Positions 26,401 through 41,000 of a DNA stretch of 64,000 bases are shown here, piece after piece (the stretch's first letter is position 1; every line of letters begins with the position of its first letter). The notes below the pieces were generated by a model, which saw nothing but the letters and a program-made list of their open reading frames with translations, had not been told where the DNA came from and did no database searches. The DNA comes from Zeus faber. Taxonomy: Eukaryota > Chordata > Actinopteri > Zeiformes > Zeidae. A program made the position numbers and the translations under genes. The DNA lies in the NCBI GenBank assembly GCA_960531495.1, contig OY482846.1, positions 49,852,361-49,916,360 on the forward strand, written 5' to 3'.

Positions 26401-27980
26401 TTTACATGTTGTTCTTACATGTTGTCCTTACATGTTGTTTGTACATGTTGTTCTTACATGTTGTTCTTACATGTTTTTACATGTTGTTCTTGCATGTTGT
26501 TCTTACATGTTGTTCTTACATGTTGTTCTTACATGTTGTTTTTACATGTAGTTTGTACATGTTGTTTGTACATGTTTGTAAATGTTGTTTGTACATGTTG
26601 TTTTTACATGTAGTTTGTACATGTAGTTTGTACATGTTGTTTGTACATGCTGTTTTTACATGTTGTTCTTACATGTTTTTACATGCTGTTCTTACATGTT
26701 GGTCTTACATGTTGTTCTTACATGTTGTTTGTACATATTGTTTTTACATGTTATTCTTGCATGTTGTTCTTGCATGTTGTTCTTGCATGTTGCTCTTGCA
26801 TGTTGCTCTTGCATGTTGTTCTTACATGTTGTTTTGAAATGTTGTTCTTACATGTTTTTACCTGTTGTTCTTACATGTTGTTTTTACATGTAGTTTGTAC
26901 ATGTTGTTTGTACATGTTTGTAAATGTTGTTTGTACATGTTTGTACATGTTGTTTTTACATGTAGTTTGTACATGTAGTTTGTACATGTTGTTTGTACAT
27001 GCTGTTTTTACATGTTGTTCTTACATGTTTTTACATGCTGTTCTTACATGTTGGTCTTACATGTTGTTTTTACATGTTGTTTGTACATATTGTTTTTACA
27101 TGTTCTTCTTACAAGTTGTTTTTTAATGTTGTTTGTACATGTTGTTCTTACATGTTGTTTTTACATGTTCTTCTTACATGTTGTTTTTACATGTTGTTCT
27201 TGCATGTTGTTCTTGCATGTTGTTCTTGCATGTTGTTCTTGCATGTTGTTCTTACATGTTGTTTTTACATGTTGTTCTTACATGTTTTTACATGTTGTTT
27301 TTACATGTTGTTCTTACATGTTCTTACATGTTGTTTTTACATGTTGTTCGTACATGTTGTTCGTACATGTTGTTCTTGCATGTTGTTCTTGCATGTTGTT
27401 CGTACATGTTGTTCGTACATGTTGTTCTTACATGTAGTTTGTACATGTTGTTTTTACATGTTTTTACATTGTTTTAACATGTTCTTACATGTTTTTACAT
27501 GTTGTTCTTACATGTTGTTTTTACATGTTGTTCTTACATGTTGTTCTTACATGTTGTTTGTACATGTTGTTCGTACATGTTGTTCGTACATGTTCTTACA
27601 TGTTTTTACATGTTGTTTTTACATGTTGTTCTTACATGTTCTTACATGTTGTTCTTACATGTTGTTCTTACATGTTGTTCGTACATGTTGTTCGTACATG
27701 TTGTTCTTACATGTTGTTCTTACATGTAGTTTGTACATGTAGTTTGTACATGTTGTTCTTACATGTTTTTACATGTTGTTCTTACATGTTGTTCTTACAT
27801 GTTGTTTGTACATGTTGTTCTTACATGTTGTTCTTACATGTTTTTACATGTTGTTCTTGCATGTTGTTCTTACATGTTGTTCTTACATGTTGTTCTTACA
27901 TGTTGTTTTTACATGTAGTTTGTACATGTTGTTTGTACATGTTTGTAAATGTTGTTTGTACATGTTGTTTTTACATGTAG
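17440..27980 (+). repeat. Nested 1.1-3.9-kb higher-order repeats
   Basis: Blocks sharing an identical order of unit variants recur at several offsets. One block starts near 18021, 19466, 20588 and 24213; another near 18366, 20933 and 24558; another at 22246 and 26122 (3,876 bp apart), with a near copy at 27489. The marker ACATTGTTTTAACATG recurs at the head of many blocks (for example near 17455, 18373, 19819, 20941, 22223, 23695, 24566 and 26100). The variable offsets suggest repeated unequal exchange and not one clean multimer. Confidence 0.8.
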
Positions 27981-30900
27981 TTTGTACATGTAGTTTGTAC
28001 ATGTTGTTTGTACATGCTGTTTTTACATGTTGTTCTGACATGTTTTTACATGCTGTTCTTACATGTTGGTCTTACATGTTGTTCTTACATGTTGTTTGTA
28101 CATATTGTTTTTACATGTTCTTCTTACAAGTTGTTTTTACATGTTGTTTGTACATGTTGTTCTTACATGTTGTTTTTACATGTTCTTCTTACATGTTGTT
28201 TTTACATGTTGTTCTTACATGTTGTTCTTACATGTTTTTACATGTTGTTCTTGCATGTTGTTCTTACATGTTGTTTGTACATGTTGTTCTTACATGTTCT
28301 TGCATGTTGTTCTTGCATGTTGTTCTTGCATGTTGTTCTTACATGTTGTTCTTGCATGTTGTTCTTGCACGTTGCTCTTGCATGTTGTTCTTACATGTTG
28401 TTTTTACATGTTCTTCTTACATGTTGTTTTTACATGTTGTTCTTACATGTTTTTACATGTTGTTCTTACATGTTTTTACATGTTGTTCTTACATGTTTTT
28501 ACATGTTGTTTTTACATGTTGTTTTTACATGTTGTTCTTACATGTTTTTACATGTTGTTTTTACATGTTGTTCTTACATGTTTTTACATGCTGTTCTTAC
28601 ATGTTGGTCTTACATGTTGTTTTTACCATTTGTTCGTACATGTTGTTCTTACATGTTGTTCGTACATGTTGTTCTTACATGTTGTTCTTGCATGTTGTTT
28701 TTACATGTTGTTCTTACATGTTGTTCGTACATGTTGTTCTTGCATGTTGTTCGTACATGTTCGTACATGTTGTTCTTACATGTAGTTTGTACATGTAGTT
28801 TGTACATGTTGTTTTTACATGTTGTTTTGAAATGTTGTTCTTGCATGTTGTTTTGAAATGTTGTTTTGAAATGTTGTTCTTACATGTTTTTACATGTTGT
28901 TCTTACATGTTGTTTTTACATGTAGTTTGTACATGTTGTTTGTACATGTTTGTAAATGTTGTTTGTACATGTTTGTACATGTTGTTTTTACATGTAGTTT
29001 GTACATGTAGTTTTTACATGTTCCTCTTACATGTTTTTACATGCTGTTCTTACATGTTGGTCTTACATGTTGTTTTCACATGTTGTTTGTACATATTGTT
29101 TTTACATGTTCTTCTTACAAGTTGTTTTTTAATGTTGTTTGTACATGTTGTTCTTACATGTTGTTCTTACATGTTGTTTTTACCATTTGTTCGTACATGT
29201 TGTTCTTACATGTTGTTCGTACATGTTGTTCTTACATGTTGTTCTTGCATGTTGTTTTTACATGTTGTTCTTACATGTTGTTCGTACATGTTGTTCTTGC
29301 ATGTTGTTCGTACATGTTCGTACATGTTGTTCTTACATGTAGTTTGTACATGTAGTTTGTACATGTTGTTTTTACATGTTGTTTTGAAATGTTGTTCTTG
29401 CATGTTGTTTTGAAATGTTGTTTTGAAATGTTGTTCTTACATGTTTTTACATGTTGTTCTTACATGTTGTTGTTTACATGTAGTTTGTACATGTTGTTTG
29501 TACATGTTTGTAAATGTTGTTTGTACATGTTTGTACATGTTGTTTTTACATGTAGTTTGTACATGTAGTTTTTACATGTTCCTCTTACATGTTTTTACAT
29601 GCTGTTCTTACATGTTGGTCTTACATGTTGTTTTCACATGTTGTTTGTACATATTGTTTTTACATGTTCTTCTTACAAGTTGTTTTTACATGTTGTTCTT
29701 ACATGTTGTTTTTACATGTTGTTTTTACATGTTGTTCTTACATGTTTTTACATGTTGTTCTTACATGTTGTTCTTACATGTTTGTACATATTGTTTTTAC
29801 ATGTTCTTACATGTTGTTTTTACATGTTGTTCTTACATGTTGTTCGTACATGTTGTTCGTACATGTTGTTCGTACATGTTGTTCTTGCATGTTGTTCGTA
29901 CATGTTGTTCTTACATGTAGTTTGTACATGTAGTTTGTACATGTTGTTTTTACATGTTGTTTTTACATTGTTTTAACATGTTCTTACATGTTTTTACATG
30001 TTGTTCTTACATGTTGTTTTTACATGTTCTTACATGTTGTTCTTACATGTTGTTTGTACATGTTGTTCGTACATGTTGTTCGTACATGTTCTTACATGTT
30101 TTTACATGTTGTTTTTACATGTTGTTCTTACATGTTTTTTTTACAAGATGTTCTTACATGTTGTTCTTACATGTTTTTACATGTTGTTTGTACATGTTGT
30201 TCTTACATGTTGTTTTTACATGTTATTCTTACATGTTGTTTTTACATGTTGTTCTTACATGTTGTTCTTACATGTTGTTCTTGCATGTTGTTCTTACATG
30301 TTGTTTGTACATGTTCTTACATGTTGTTTGTACATGTTGTTCTTACATGTTCTTGCATGTTGTTCTTGCATGTTGTTCTTGCATGTTTTTCTTGCATGTT
30401 GCTCTTGCATGTTGCTCTTGCATGTTGCTCTTGCATGTTGCTCTTACATGTTGTTTTTGCATGTTGTTCTTACATGTTGTTCTTACATGTTGTTCTTACA
30501 TGTTGTTCTTACATGTTGTTCTTGCATGTTGTTCTTACATGTTATTCTTGCATGTTGTTCTTGCATGTTGTTCTTGCATGTTGCTCTTGCATGTTGCTCT
30601 TGCATGTTGTTCTTACATGTTGTTTTGAAATGTTGTTTTGAAATGTTGTTTTGAAATGTTGTTCTTACATGTTTTTACATGTTGTTCTTACATGTTGTTT
30701 TTACATGTAGTTTGTACATGTTGTTTGTACATGTTTGTAAATGTTGTTTGTACATGTTTGTACATGTTGTTTTTACATGTAGTTTGTACATGTAGTTTGT
30801 ACATGTAGTTTGTACATGCTGTTTTTACATGTTGTTCTTACATGTTTTTACATGCTGTTCTTACATGTTGGTCTTACATGTTGTTTTTACATGTTGTTTG

Positions 30901-33449
30901 TACATATTGTTTTTACATGTTCTTCTTACAAGTTGTTTTTTAATGTTGTTTGTACATGTTGTTCTTACATGTTGTTTTTACATGTTCTTCTTACATGTTG
31001 TTTTTACATGTTGTTCTTACATGTTTTTACATGTTGTTTTTACATGTTGTTCTTACATGTTCTTACATGTTGTTTTTACATGTTGTTCGTACATGTTGTT
31101 CGTACATGTTGTTCTTGCATGTTGTTCGTACATGTTGTTCGTACATGTTGTTCTTACATGTAGTTTGTACATGTAGTTTGTACATGTTGTTTTTACATGT
31201 TTTTACATTGTTTTAACATGTTCTTACATGTTTTTACATGTTGTTCTTACATGTTGTTTTTACATGTTGTTCTTACATGTTGTTCTTACATGTTGTTTGT
31301 ACATGTTGTTCGTACATGTTGTTCGTACATGTTCTTACATGTTTTTACATGTTGTTTTTACATGTTGTTCTTACATGTTCTTACATGTTGTTCTTACATG
31401 TTGTTCTTACATGTTGTTCGTACATGTTGTTTGTACATGTTGTTCGTACAGGTTGTTCTTACATGTTGTTCTTACATGTAGTTTGAACATGTTGTTCTTA
31501 CATGTTTTTACATGTTGTTCTTACATGTTGTTCTTACATGTTGTTCTTACATGTTGTTTGTACATGTTGTTCTTACATGTTTTTACATGTTGTTCTTGCA
31601 TGTTGTTCTTACATGTTGTTTTTACATGTAGTTTGTACATGTTGTTTGTACATGTTTGTAAATGTTGTTTGTACATGTTGTTTTTACATGTAGTTTGTAC
31701 ATGTAGTTTGTACATGTTGTTTGTACATGCTGTTTTTACATGTTCTTACATGTTTTTACATGCTGTTCTTACATGTTGGTCTTACATGTTGTTCTTACAT
31801 GTTGTTTGTACATATTGTTTTTACATGTTCTTCTTACAAGTTGTTTTTACATGTTGTTTGTACATGTTGTTCTTACATGTTGTTCTTACATGTTTTTACA
31901 TGTTGTTCTTGCATGTTGTTCTTACATGTTGTTTGTACATGTTGTTCTTACATGTTCTTGCATGTTGTTCTTGCATGTTGTTCTTGCATGTTGTTCTTAC
32001 ATGTTGTTCTTGCATGTTGTTCTTGCATGTTGTTCTTGCACGTTGCTCTTGCATGTTGTTCTTACATGTTGTTTTTACATGTTCTTCTTACATGTTGTTT
32101 TTACATGTTGTTCTTACATGTTTTTACATGTTGTTCTTACATGTTTTTACATGTTGTTTTTACATGTTGTTCTTACATGTTTTTACATGTTGTTCTTACA
32201 TGTTGTTCTTACATGTTGTTTTTACATGTTGTTCTTACATGTTGTTCTTGCATGTTGTTTTTACCATTTGTTCGTACATGTTGTTCTTACATGTTGTTCG
32301 TACATGTTGTTCTTACATGTTGTTCTTGCATGTTGTTTTTACATGTTGTTCTTACATGTTGTTCTTGCATGTTGTTTTTACATGTTGTTCTTACATGTTC
32401 GTACATGTTGTTCTTAGATGTTGTTCTTACATGTTGTTCTTACATGTTGTTCTTGCATGTTGTTTTTACATGTTCTTGCATGATGTTCTTGCATGTTGTT
32501 CTTGCATTTTGTTCTTACATGTTGTTTTTACATGATGTTCGTACATGTTGTTTTTACATGTTTTAACACGTTGTTCTTGCATGTTGTTCTTGCATGTTGT
32601 TCTTACATGTTCTTACATGTTTGTACATGTTGGTTCTTACATGTTGTTCGTACATGTTCTTACATGTTGTTTTTACATGTTCTTACATGTTGTTCTTGCA
32701 TGTTGTTTTTACATGTTCTTGCATGTTGTTCTTGCATGTTGTTCTTACATGTTGTTCTTACATGTTGTTCTTGCATGTTGTTCTTGCATGTTGCTCTTGC
32801 ATGTTGTTCTTGCATGTTGTTCTTAAATGTTGTTCGTACATGTTCTTACATGTTGTTCTTGCATGTTGTTCTTGCATGTTATTCTTACATGTTATTCTTA
32901 CATGTTGTTCTTGCATGTTGCTCTTACATGTTGTTCTTGCATGTTGTTATTGCATGTTGTTTTGAAATGTTGTTTTGAAATGTTGTTCTTACATGTTGTT
33001 CTTGCATGTTGTTTTGAAATGTTGTTTTGAAATGTTGTTCTTACATGTTTTTACATGTTGTTCTTACATGTTGTTTTTACATGTAGTTTGTACATGTTGT
33101 TTGTACATGTTGTTTTTACATGTAGTTTGTACATGTAGTTTGTACATGTTTGTACATGCTGTTTTTACATGTTGTTCTTACATGTTTTTACATGTTGTTC
33201 TTACATGTTTGTCTTACATGTTGTTTTTACATGTTGTTTGTACATATTGTTTTTACATGTTCTTCTTACATGTTGTTTTTACATGTTTGTACATGTTTTT
33301 CTTACATGTTGTTCTTACATGTTGTTCTTACATGTTTTTACATGTTGTTTGTACATGTTGTTCTTACATGTTGTTTTTACATGTTCTTCTTACATGTTGT
33401 TTTTACATGTTGTTCTTACATGTTGTTCTTACATGTTTTTACATGTTGT

Positions 33450-36400
33450 TCTTGCATGTTGTTCTTACATGTTGTTTGTACATGTTGTTCTTACATGTTC
33501 TTGCATGTTGTTCTTGCATGTTGTTCTTGCATGTTGTTCTTACATGTTGTTCTTGCATGTTGTTCTTGCACGTTGCTCTTGCATGTTGCTCTTGCATGTT
33601 GTTCTTGCATGTTGTTTTGAAATGTTGTTTTGAAATGTTGTTCTTACATGTTTTTACATGTTGTTCTTACATGTTTTTACATGTAGTTTGTACATGTAGT
33701 TTGTACATGTTGTTTGTGCATGCTGTTTTTACATGTTGTTCTTACATGTTTTTACATGCTGTTCTTACATGTTGGTCTTACATGTTGTTTTTACATGTTG
33801 TTTGTACATATTGTTTTTACATGTTGTTCTTACAAGTTGTTTTTACATGTTGTTTTTACATGTTGTTCTAACATGTTTTTACATGTTGTTCTTACATGTT
33901 GTTCGTACATGTTGTTCTTACATGTTGTTTTTACATGTTGTTTTTACAGGTTCTTACATGTTGTTCTTGCATGTTGTTTTTACCATTTGTTCGTACATGT
34001 TGTTCTTACATGTTGTTCGTACATGTTGTTCTTACATGTTGTTCTTGCATGTTGTTTTTACATGTTGTTCTTACATGTTCGTACATGTTGTTCTTAGATG
34101 TTGTTCTTAGATGTTGTTCTTACACGTTGTTCTTACATGTTGTTCGTACATGTTGTTCTTACATGTTGTTTTTACATGTTGTTCTTACATGTTCGTACAT
34201 GTTGTTCTTAGATGTTGTTCTTAGATGTTGTTCTTACACGTTGTTCTTACATGTTGTTCTTGCATGTTGTTTTTACATGTTCTTGCATTTTGTTCTTACA
34301 TGTTGTTCTTACATGTTCTTGCATGTTGTTCTTGCATGTTATTCTCACATGTTATTCTTACATGTTGTTCTTGCATGTTGTTTTGAAATGTTGTTCTTAC
34401 ATGTTTTTACATGTTGTTCTTACATGTTGTTTTTACATGTAGTTTGTACATGTTGTTTGTACATATTGTTTGTACATGTTTTTACATGTAGTTTGTACAT
34501 GTAGTTTGTACATGTTTGTACATGCTGTTTTTACATGTTGTTCTTACATATTTTTACATGTTGTTCTTACATGTTGGTCTTACATGTTGTTTTTACATGT
34601 TGTTTGTACATATTGTTTTTACATGTTGTTCTTACATGTTGTTTTTACATGTTGTTTGTACATGTTGTTCTTACATGTTGTTCTTACATGTTGTTTTTAC
34701 ATGTTCTTCTTACATGTTTTTACATGTTGTTCTTACATGTTGTTCTTACATGTTTTTACATGTTGTTTGTAGATGTTGTTCTTACATGTTGTTTTTACAT
34801 GTTCTTCTTACATGTTTTTACATGTTGTTCTTACATGTTGTTCTTACATGTTTTTACATGTTCTTACATGTTGTTCTTACATGTTTTTACATGTTGTTCT
34901 TGCATGTTGTTCTTACATGTTGTTTGTACATGTTGTTCTTACATGTTCTTGCATGTTGTTCTTGCATGTTGTTCTTGCATGTTGTTCTTACATGTTGTTC
35001 TTGCATGTTGTTCTTGCACGTTGCTCTTGCATGTTGCTCTTGCATGTTGTTCTTGCATGTTGTTCTTGCATGTTGTTTTCACATGTTGTTCTTGCATCTT
35101 GGTCTTGCATGTTGCTCTTGCATGTTGCTCTTGCATGTTGTTCTTGCATGTTGTTTTGAAATGTTGTTCTTACATGTTTTTACATGTTGTTCTTACATGT
35201 TGTTTTTACATGTAGTTTGTACATGTTGTTTGTACATGTTTGTAAATGTTGTTTGTACATGTTTGTTCATGTTGTTTTTACATGTAGTTTGTACATGTAG
35301 TTTGTACATGTTGTTTGTACATGCTGTTTTTACATGTTGTTCTCACATGTTTTTACATGTTGTTCTTACATGTTTTTACATGTTGTTCTTACATGTTGTT
35401 TTTACATGTAGTTTGTACATGTAGTTTGTACATGTTGTTTGTACATGCTGTTTTTACATGTTGTTCTTACATGTTTTTACATGCTGTTCTTACATGTTGG
35501 TCTTACATGTTGTTTTTACATGTTGTTTGTACATATTGTTTTTACATGTTCTTCTTACATGTTGTTTTTACATGTTGTTCTTACATGTTTTTACATGTTG
35601 TTCTTACATGTTTTTACATGTTGTTTTTACATGTTGTTCTTACATGTTTTTACATGTTTTTCTTACATGTTGTTCTTACATGTTGTTTGTACTGTTTTTA
35701 CATGTTGTTCGTACATGTTGTTCGTACATGTTGTTCTTGCATGTTGTTCGTACATGTTCGTACATGTTGTTCTTACATGTAGTTTGTACATGTAGTTTGT
35801 ACATGTTGTTTTTACATGTTGTTTTGAAATGTTGTTCTTGCATGTTGTTTTGAAATGTTGTTTTGAAATGTTGTTCTTACATGTTTTTACATGTTGTTCT
35901 TACATGTTGTTTTTACATGTAGTTTGTACATGTTGTTTGTACATGTTTGTAAATGTTGTTTGTACATGTTTGTACATGTTGTTTTTACATGTAGTTTGTA
36001 CATGTAGTTTTTACATGTTGTTCTTACATGTTTTTACATGCTGTTCTTACATGTTGGTCTTACATATTGTTTTTACATGTTGTTTGTACATATTGTTTTT
36101 ACATGTTCTTCTTACAAGTTGTTTTTACATGTTGTTCTTACATGTTGTTTTTACATGTTGTTTTTACATGTTGTTCTTACATGTTTTTACATGTTGTTCT
36201 TACATGTTGTTCTTACATGTTTGTACATATTGTTTTTACATGTTGTTCTTACATGTTGTTTTTACATGTTGTTCTTACATGTTGTTCGTACATGTTGTTC
36301 GTACATGTTGTTCGTACATGTTGTTCTTGCATGTTGTTCGTACATGTTGTTCGTACATGTTGTTCTTACATGTAGTTTGTACATGTAGTTTGTACATGTT

Positions 36401-39400
36401 GTTTTTACATGTTGTTTTTACATTGTTTTAACATGTTCTTACATGGTTTTACATGTTGTTCTTACATGTTGTTTTTACATGTTCTTACATGTTGTTTGTA
36501 CATGTTGTTCGTACATGTTGTTCGTACATGTTCTTACATGTTTTTACATGTTGTTTTTACATGTTGTTCTTACATGTTTTTTTTACATGTTGTTCTTACA
36601 TGTTGTTCTTACATGTTTTTACATGTTGTTTGTACATGTTGTTCTTACATGTTGTTTTTACATGTTCTTCTTACGTGTTGTTTTTACATGTTGTTCTTAC
36701 ATGTTGTTCTTACATGTTGTTCTTGCATGTTGTTCTTACATGTTGTTTGTACATGTTCTTACATGTTGTTTGTACATGTTGTTCTTACATGTTCTTGCAT
36801 GTTGTTCTTGCATGTTGTTCTTGCATGTTGTTCTTGCATGTTGCTCTTGCATGTTGCTCTTGCATGTTGCTCTTGCATGTTGTTCTTGCATGTTGTTCTT
36901 ACATGTTGTTTTTGCATGTTGTTCTTACATGTTGTTCTTACATGTTGTTCTTACATGTTGTTCTTGCATGTTGTTCTTGCATGTTGTTCTTACATGTTGT
37001 TCTTACATGTTATTCTTGCATGTTGTTCTTGCATGTTGTTCTTGCATGTTGCTCTTGCATGTTGCTCTTGCATGTTGTTCTTACATGTTGTTTTGAAATG
37101 TTGTTTTGAAATGTTGTTTTGAAATGTTGTTCTTACATGTTTTTACATGTTGTTCTTACATGTTGTTTTTACATGTAGTTTGTACATGTTGTTTGTACAT
37201 GTTTGTAAATGTTGTTTGTACATGTTGTTTTTACATGTAGTTTGTACATGTAGTTTGTACATGTTGTTTGTACATGCTTTTTTTACATGTTGTTCTTACA
37301 TGTTTTTACATGCTGTTCTTACATGTTGGTCTTACATGTTGTTTTTACATGTTGTTTGTACATATTGTTTTTACATGTTCTTCTTACAAGTTGTTTTTTA
37401 ATGTTGTTTGTACATGTTGTTCTTACATGTTGTTTTTACATGTTGTTCTTACATGTTGTTCTTACATGTTGTTCTTACATGTTTTTACATGTTCTTACAT
37501 GTTGTTCTTACATGTTTTTACATGTTGTTCTTGCATGTTGTTCTTACATGTTGTTTGTACATGTTGTTCTTACATGTTCTTGCATGTTGTTCTTGCATGT
37601 TGTTCTTGCATGTTGTTCTTACATGTTGTTCTTGCATGTTGTTCTTGCACGTTGCTCTTGCATGTTGCTCTTGCATGTTGTTCTTGCATGTTGTTCTTGC
37701 ATGTTGTTTTCACATGTTGTTCTTGCATCTTGGTCTTGCATGTTGCTCTTGCATGTTGCTCTTGCATGTTGTTCTTGCATGTTGTTTTGAAATGTTGTTC
37801 TTGCATGTTGTTTTGAAATGTTGTTCTTACATGTTTTTACATGTTGTTCTTACATGTTGTTTTTACATGTAGTTTGTACATGTTGTTTGTACATGTTTGT
37901 AAATGTTGTTTGTACATGTTTGTTCATGTTGTTTTTACATGTAGTTTGTACATGTAGTTTGTACATGTTGTTTGTACATGCTGTTTTTACATGTTGTTCT
38001 CACATGTTTTTACATGTTGTTCTTGCATGTTGTTCTTACATGTTGTTTGTACATGTTGTTCATACATGTTCTTGCATGTTGTTCTTGCATGTTGTTCTTG
38101 CATGTTGTTCTTACATGTTGTTCTTGCATGTTGTTCTTGCACGTTGCTCTTGCATGTTGCTCTTGCATGTTGTTCTTGCATGTTGTTTTGAAATGTTGTT
38201 TTGAAATGTTTTTCTTACATGTTTTTACATGTTGTTCTTACATGTTTTTACATGTAGTTTGTACATGTAGTTTGTACATGTTGTTTGTGCATGCTGTTTT
38301 TACATGTTGTTCTTACATGTTTTTACATGCTGTTCTTACATGTTGGTCTTACATGTTGTTTTTACATGTTGTTTGTACATATTGTTTTTACATGTTGTTC
38401 TTACAAGTTGTTTTTACATGTTGTTTTTACATGTTGTTCTAACATGTTTTTACATGTTGTTCTTACATGTTGTTCGTACATGTTCTTACATGTTGTTTTT
38501 ACATGTTGTTTTTACAGGTTCTTACATGTTGTTCTTGCATGTTGTTTTTACCATTTGTTCGTACATGTTGTTCTTACATGTTGTTCGTACATGTTGTTCT
38601 TACATGTTGTTCTTGCATGTTGTTTTTACATGTTGTTCTTACATGTTCGTACATGTTGTTCTTAGATGTTGTTCTTAGATGTTGTTCTTACACGTTGTTC
38701 TTACATGTTGTTCGTACATGTTGTTCTTACATGTTGTTTTTACATGTTGTTCTTACATGTTCGTACATGTTGTTCTTAGATGTTGTTCTTAGATGTTGTT
38801 CTTACACGTTGTTCTTACATGTTGTTCTTGCATGTTGTTTTTACATGTTCTTGCATTTTGTTCTTACATGTTGTTCTTACATGTTCTTGCATGTTGTTCT
38901 TGCATGTTATTCTCACATGTTATTCTTACATGTTGTTCTTGCATGTTGTTTTGAAATGTTGTTCTTACATGTTTTTACATGTTGTTCTTACATGTTGTTT
39001 TTACATGTAGTTTGTACATGTTGTTTGTACATATTGTTTGTACTTGTTTTTACATGTAGTTTGTACATGTAGTTTGTACATGTTTGTACATGCTGTTTTT
39101 ACATGTTGTTCTTACATATTTTTACATGTTGTTCTTACATGTTGGTCTTACATGTTGTTTTTACATGTTGTTTGTACATATTGTTTTTACATGTTGTTCT
39201 TACATGTTGTTTTTACATGTTGTTTGTACATGTTGTTCTTACATGTTGTTTTTACATGTTCTTCTTACATGTTTTTACATGTTGTTCTTACATGTTGTTC
39301 TTACATGTTTTTACATGTTGTTTGTACATGTTGTTCTTACATGTTGTTTTTACATGTTCTTCTTACATGTTTTTACATGTTGTTCTTACATGTTGTTCTT

Positions 39401-41000
39401 ACATGTTTTTACATGTTCTTACATGTTGTTCTTACATGTTTTTACATGTTGTTCTTGCATGTTGTTCTTACATGTTGTTTGTACATGTTGTTCTTACATG
39501 TTCTTGCATGTTGTTCTTGCATGTTGTTCTTGCATGTTGTTCTTACATGTTGTTCTTGCATGTTGTTCTTGCACGTTGCTCTTGCATGTTGCTCTTGCAT
39601 GTTGTTCTTGCATGTTGTTCTTGCATGTTGTTTTCACATGTTGTTCTTGCATCTTGGTCTTGCATGTTGCTCTTGCATGTTGCTCTTGCATGTTGTTCTT
39701 GCATGTTGTTTTGAAATGTTGTTTTTACATGTTGTTCTTACATGTTGTTTTTACATGTAGTTTGTACATGTTGTTTGTACATGTTTGTAAATGTTGTTTG
39801 TACATGTTTGTTCATGTTGTTTTTACATGTAGTTTGTACATGTAGTTTGTACATGTTGTTTGTACATGCTGTTTTTACATGTTGTTCTCACATGTTTTTA
39901 CATGTTGTTCTTACATGTTTTTACATGTTGTTCTTACATGTTGTTTTTACATGTAGTTTGTACATGTAGTTTGTACATGTTGTTTGTACATGCTGTTTTT
40001 ACATGTTGTTCTTACATGTTTTTACATGCTGTTCTTACATGTTGGTCTTACATGTTGTTTTTACATGTTGTTTGTACATATTGTTTTTACATGTTCTTCT
40101 TACAAGTTGTTTTTACATGTTGTTCTTACATGTTGTTTTTACATGTTCTTCTTACATGTTGTTTTTACATGTTGTTCTTACATGTTTTTACATGTTGTTC
40201 TTACATGTTTTTACATGTTGTTTTTACATGTTGTTCTTACATGTTTTTACATGTTTTTCTTACATGTTGTTCTTACATGTTGTTTGTACATATTGTTTTT
40301 ACATGTTGTTCGTACATGTTGTTCGTACATGTTGTTCTTGCATGTTGTTCGTACATGTTCGTACATGTTGTTCTTACATGTAGTTTGTACATGTAGTTTG
40401 TACATGTTGTTTTTACATGTTGTTTTGAAATGTTGTTCTTGCATGTTGTTTTGAAATGTTGTTTTGAAATGTTGTTCTTACATGTTTTTACATGTTGTTC
40501 TTACATGTTGTTTTTACATGTAGTTTGTACATGTTGTTTGTACATGTTTGTAAATGTTGTTTGTACATGTTTGTACATGTTGTTTTTACATGTAGTTTGT
40601 ACATGTAGTTTTTACATGTTGTTCTTACATGTTTTTACATGCTGTTCTTACATGTTGGTCTTACATATTGTTTTTACATGTTGTTTGTACATATTGTTTT
40701 TACATGTTCTTCTTACAAGTTGTTTTTACATGTTGTTCTTACATGTTGTTTTTACATGTTGTTTTTACATGTTGTTCTTACATGTTTTTACATGTTGTTC
40801 TTACATGTTGTTCTTACATGTTTGTACATATTGTTTTTACATGTTGTTCTTACATGTTGTTTTTACATGTTGTTCTTACATGTTGTTCGTACATGTTGTT
40901 CGTACATGTTGTTCGTACATGTTGTTCTTGCATGTTGTTCGTACATGTTGTTCGTACATGTTGTTCTTACATGTAGTTTGTACATGTAGTTTGTACATGT
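33450..41000 (+). repeat. 4.57-kb higher-order tandem duplication
   Basis: The variant order from about 33.45 to 36.4 kb recurs from about 38.02 to 41.0 kb. The offset is 4,571 bp at the left (TGTGCATGCTG at 33717 and 38288) and 4,601 bp at the right. In one compared stretch the only difference is loss of one TTG triplet. This is the largest adjacent duplication I can see in the array. Confidence 0.8.

Noticed and set aside
10270-40444. Minus-strand frames of the MQEQHVRTTCKNN type.
   Set aside because: These are the reverse of the satellite; they open only where TTGCATG or TCGTACATG units remove the TAA present in the standard unit.
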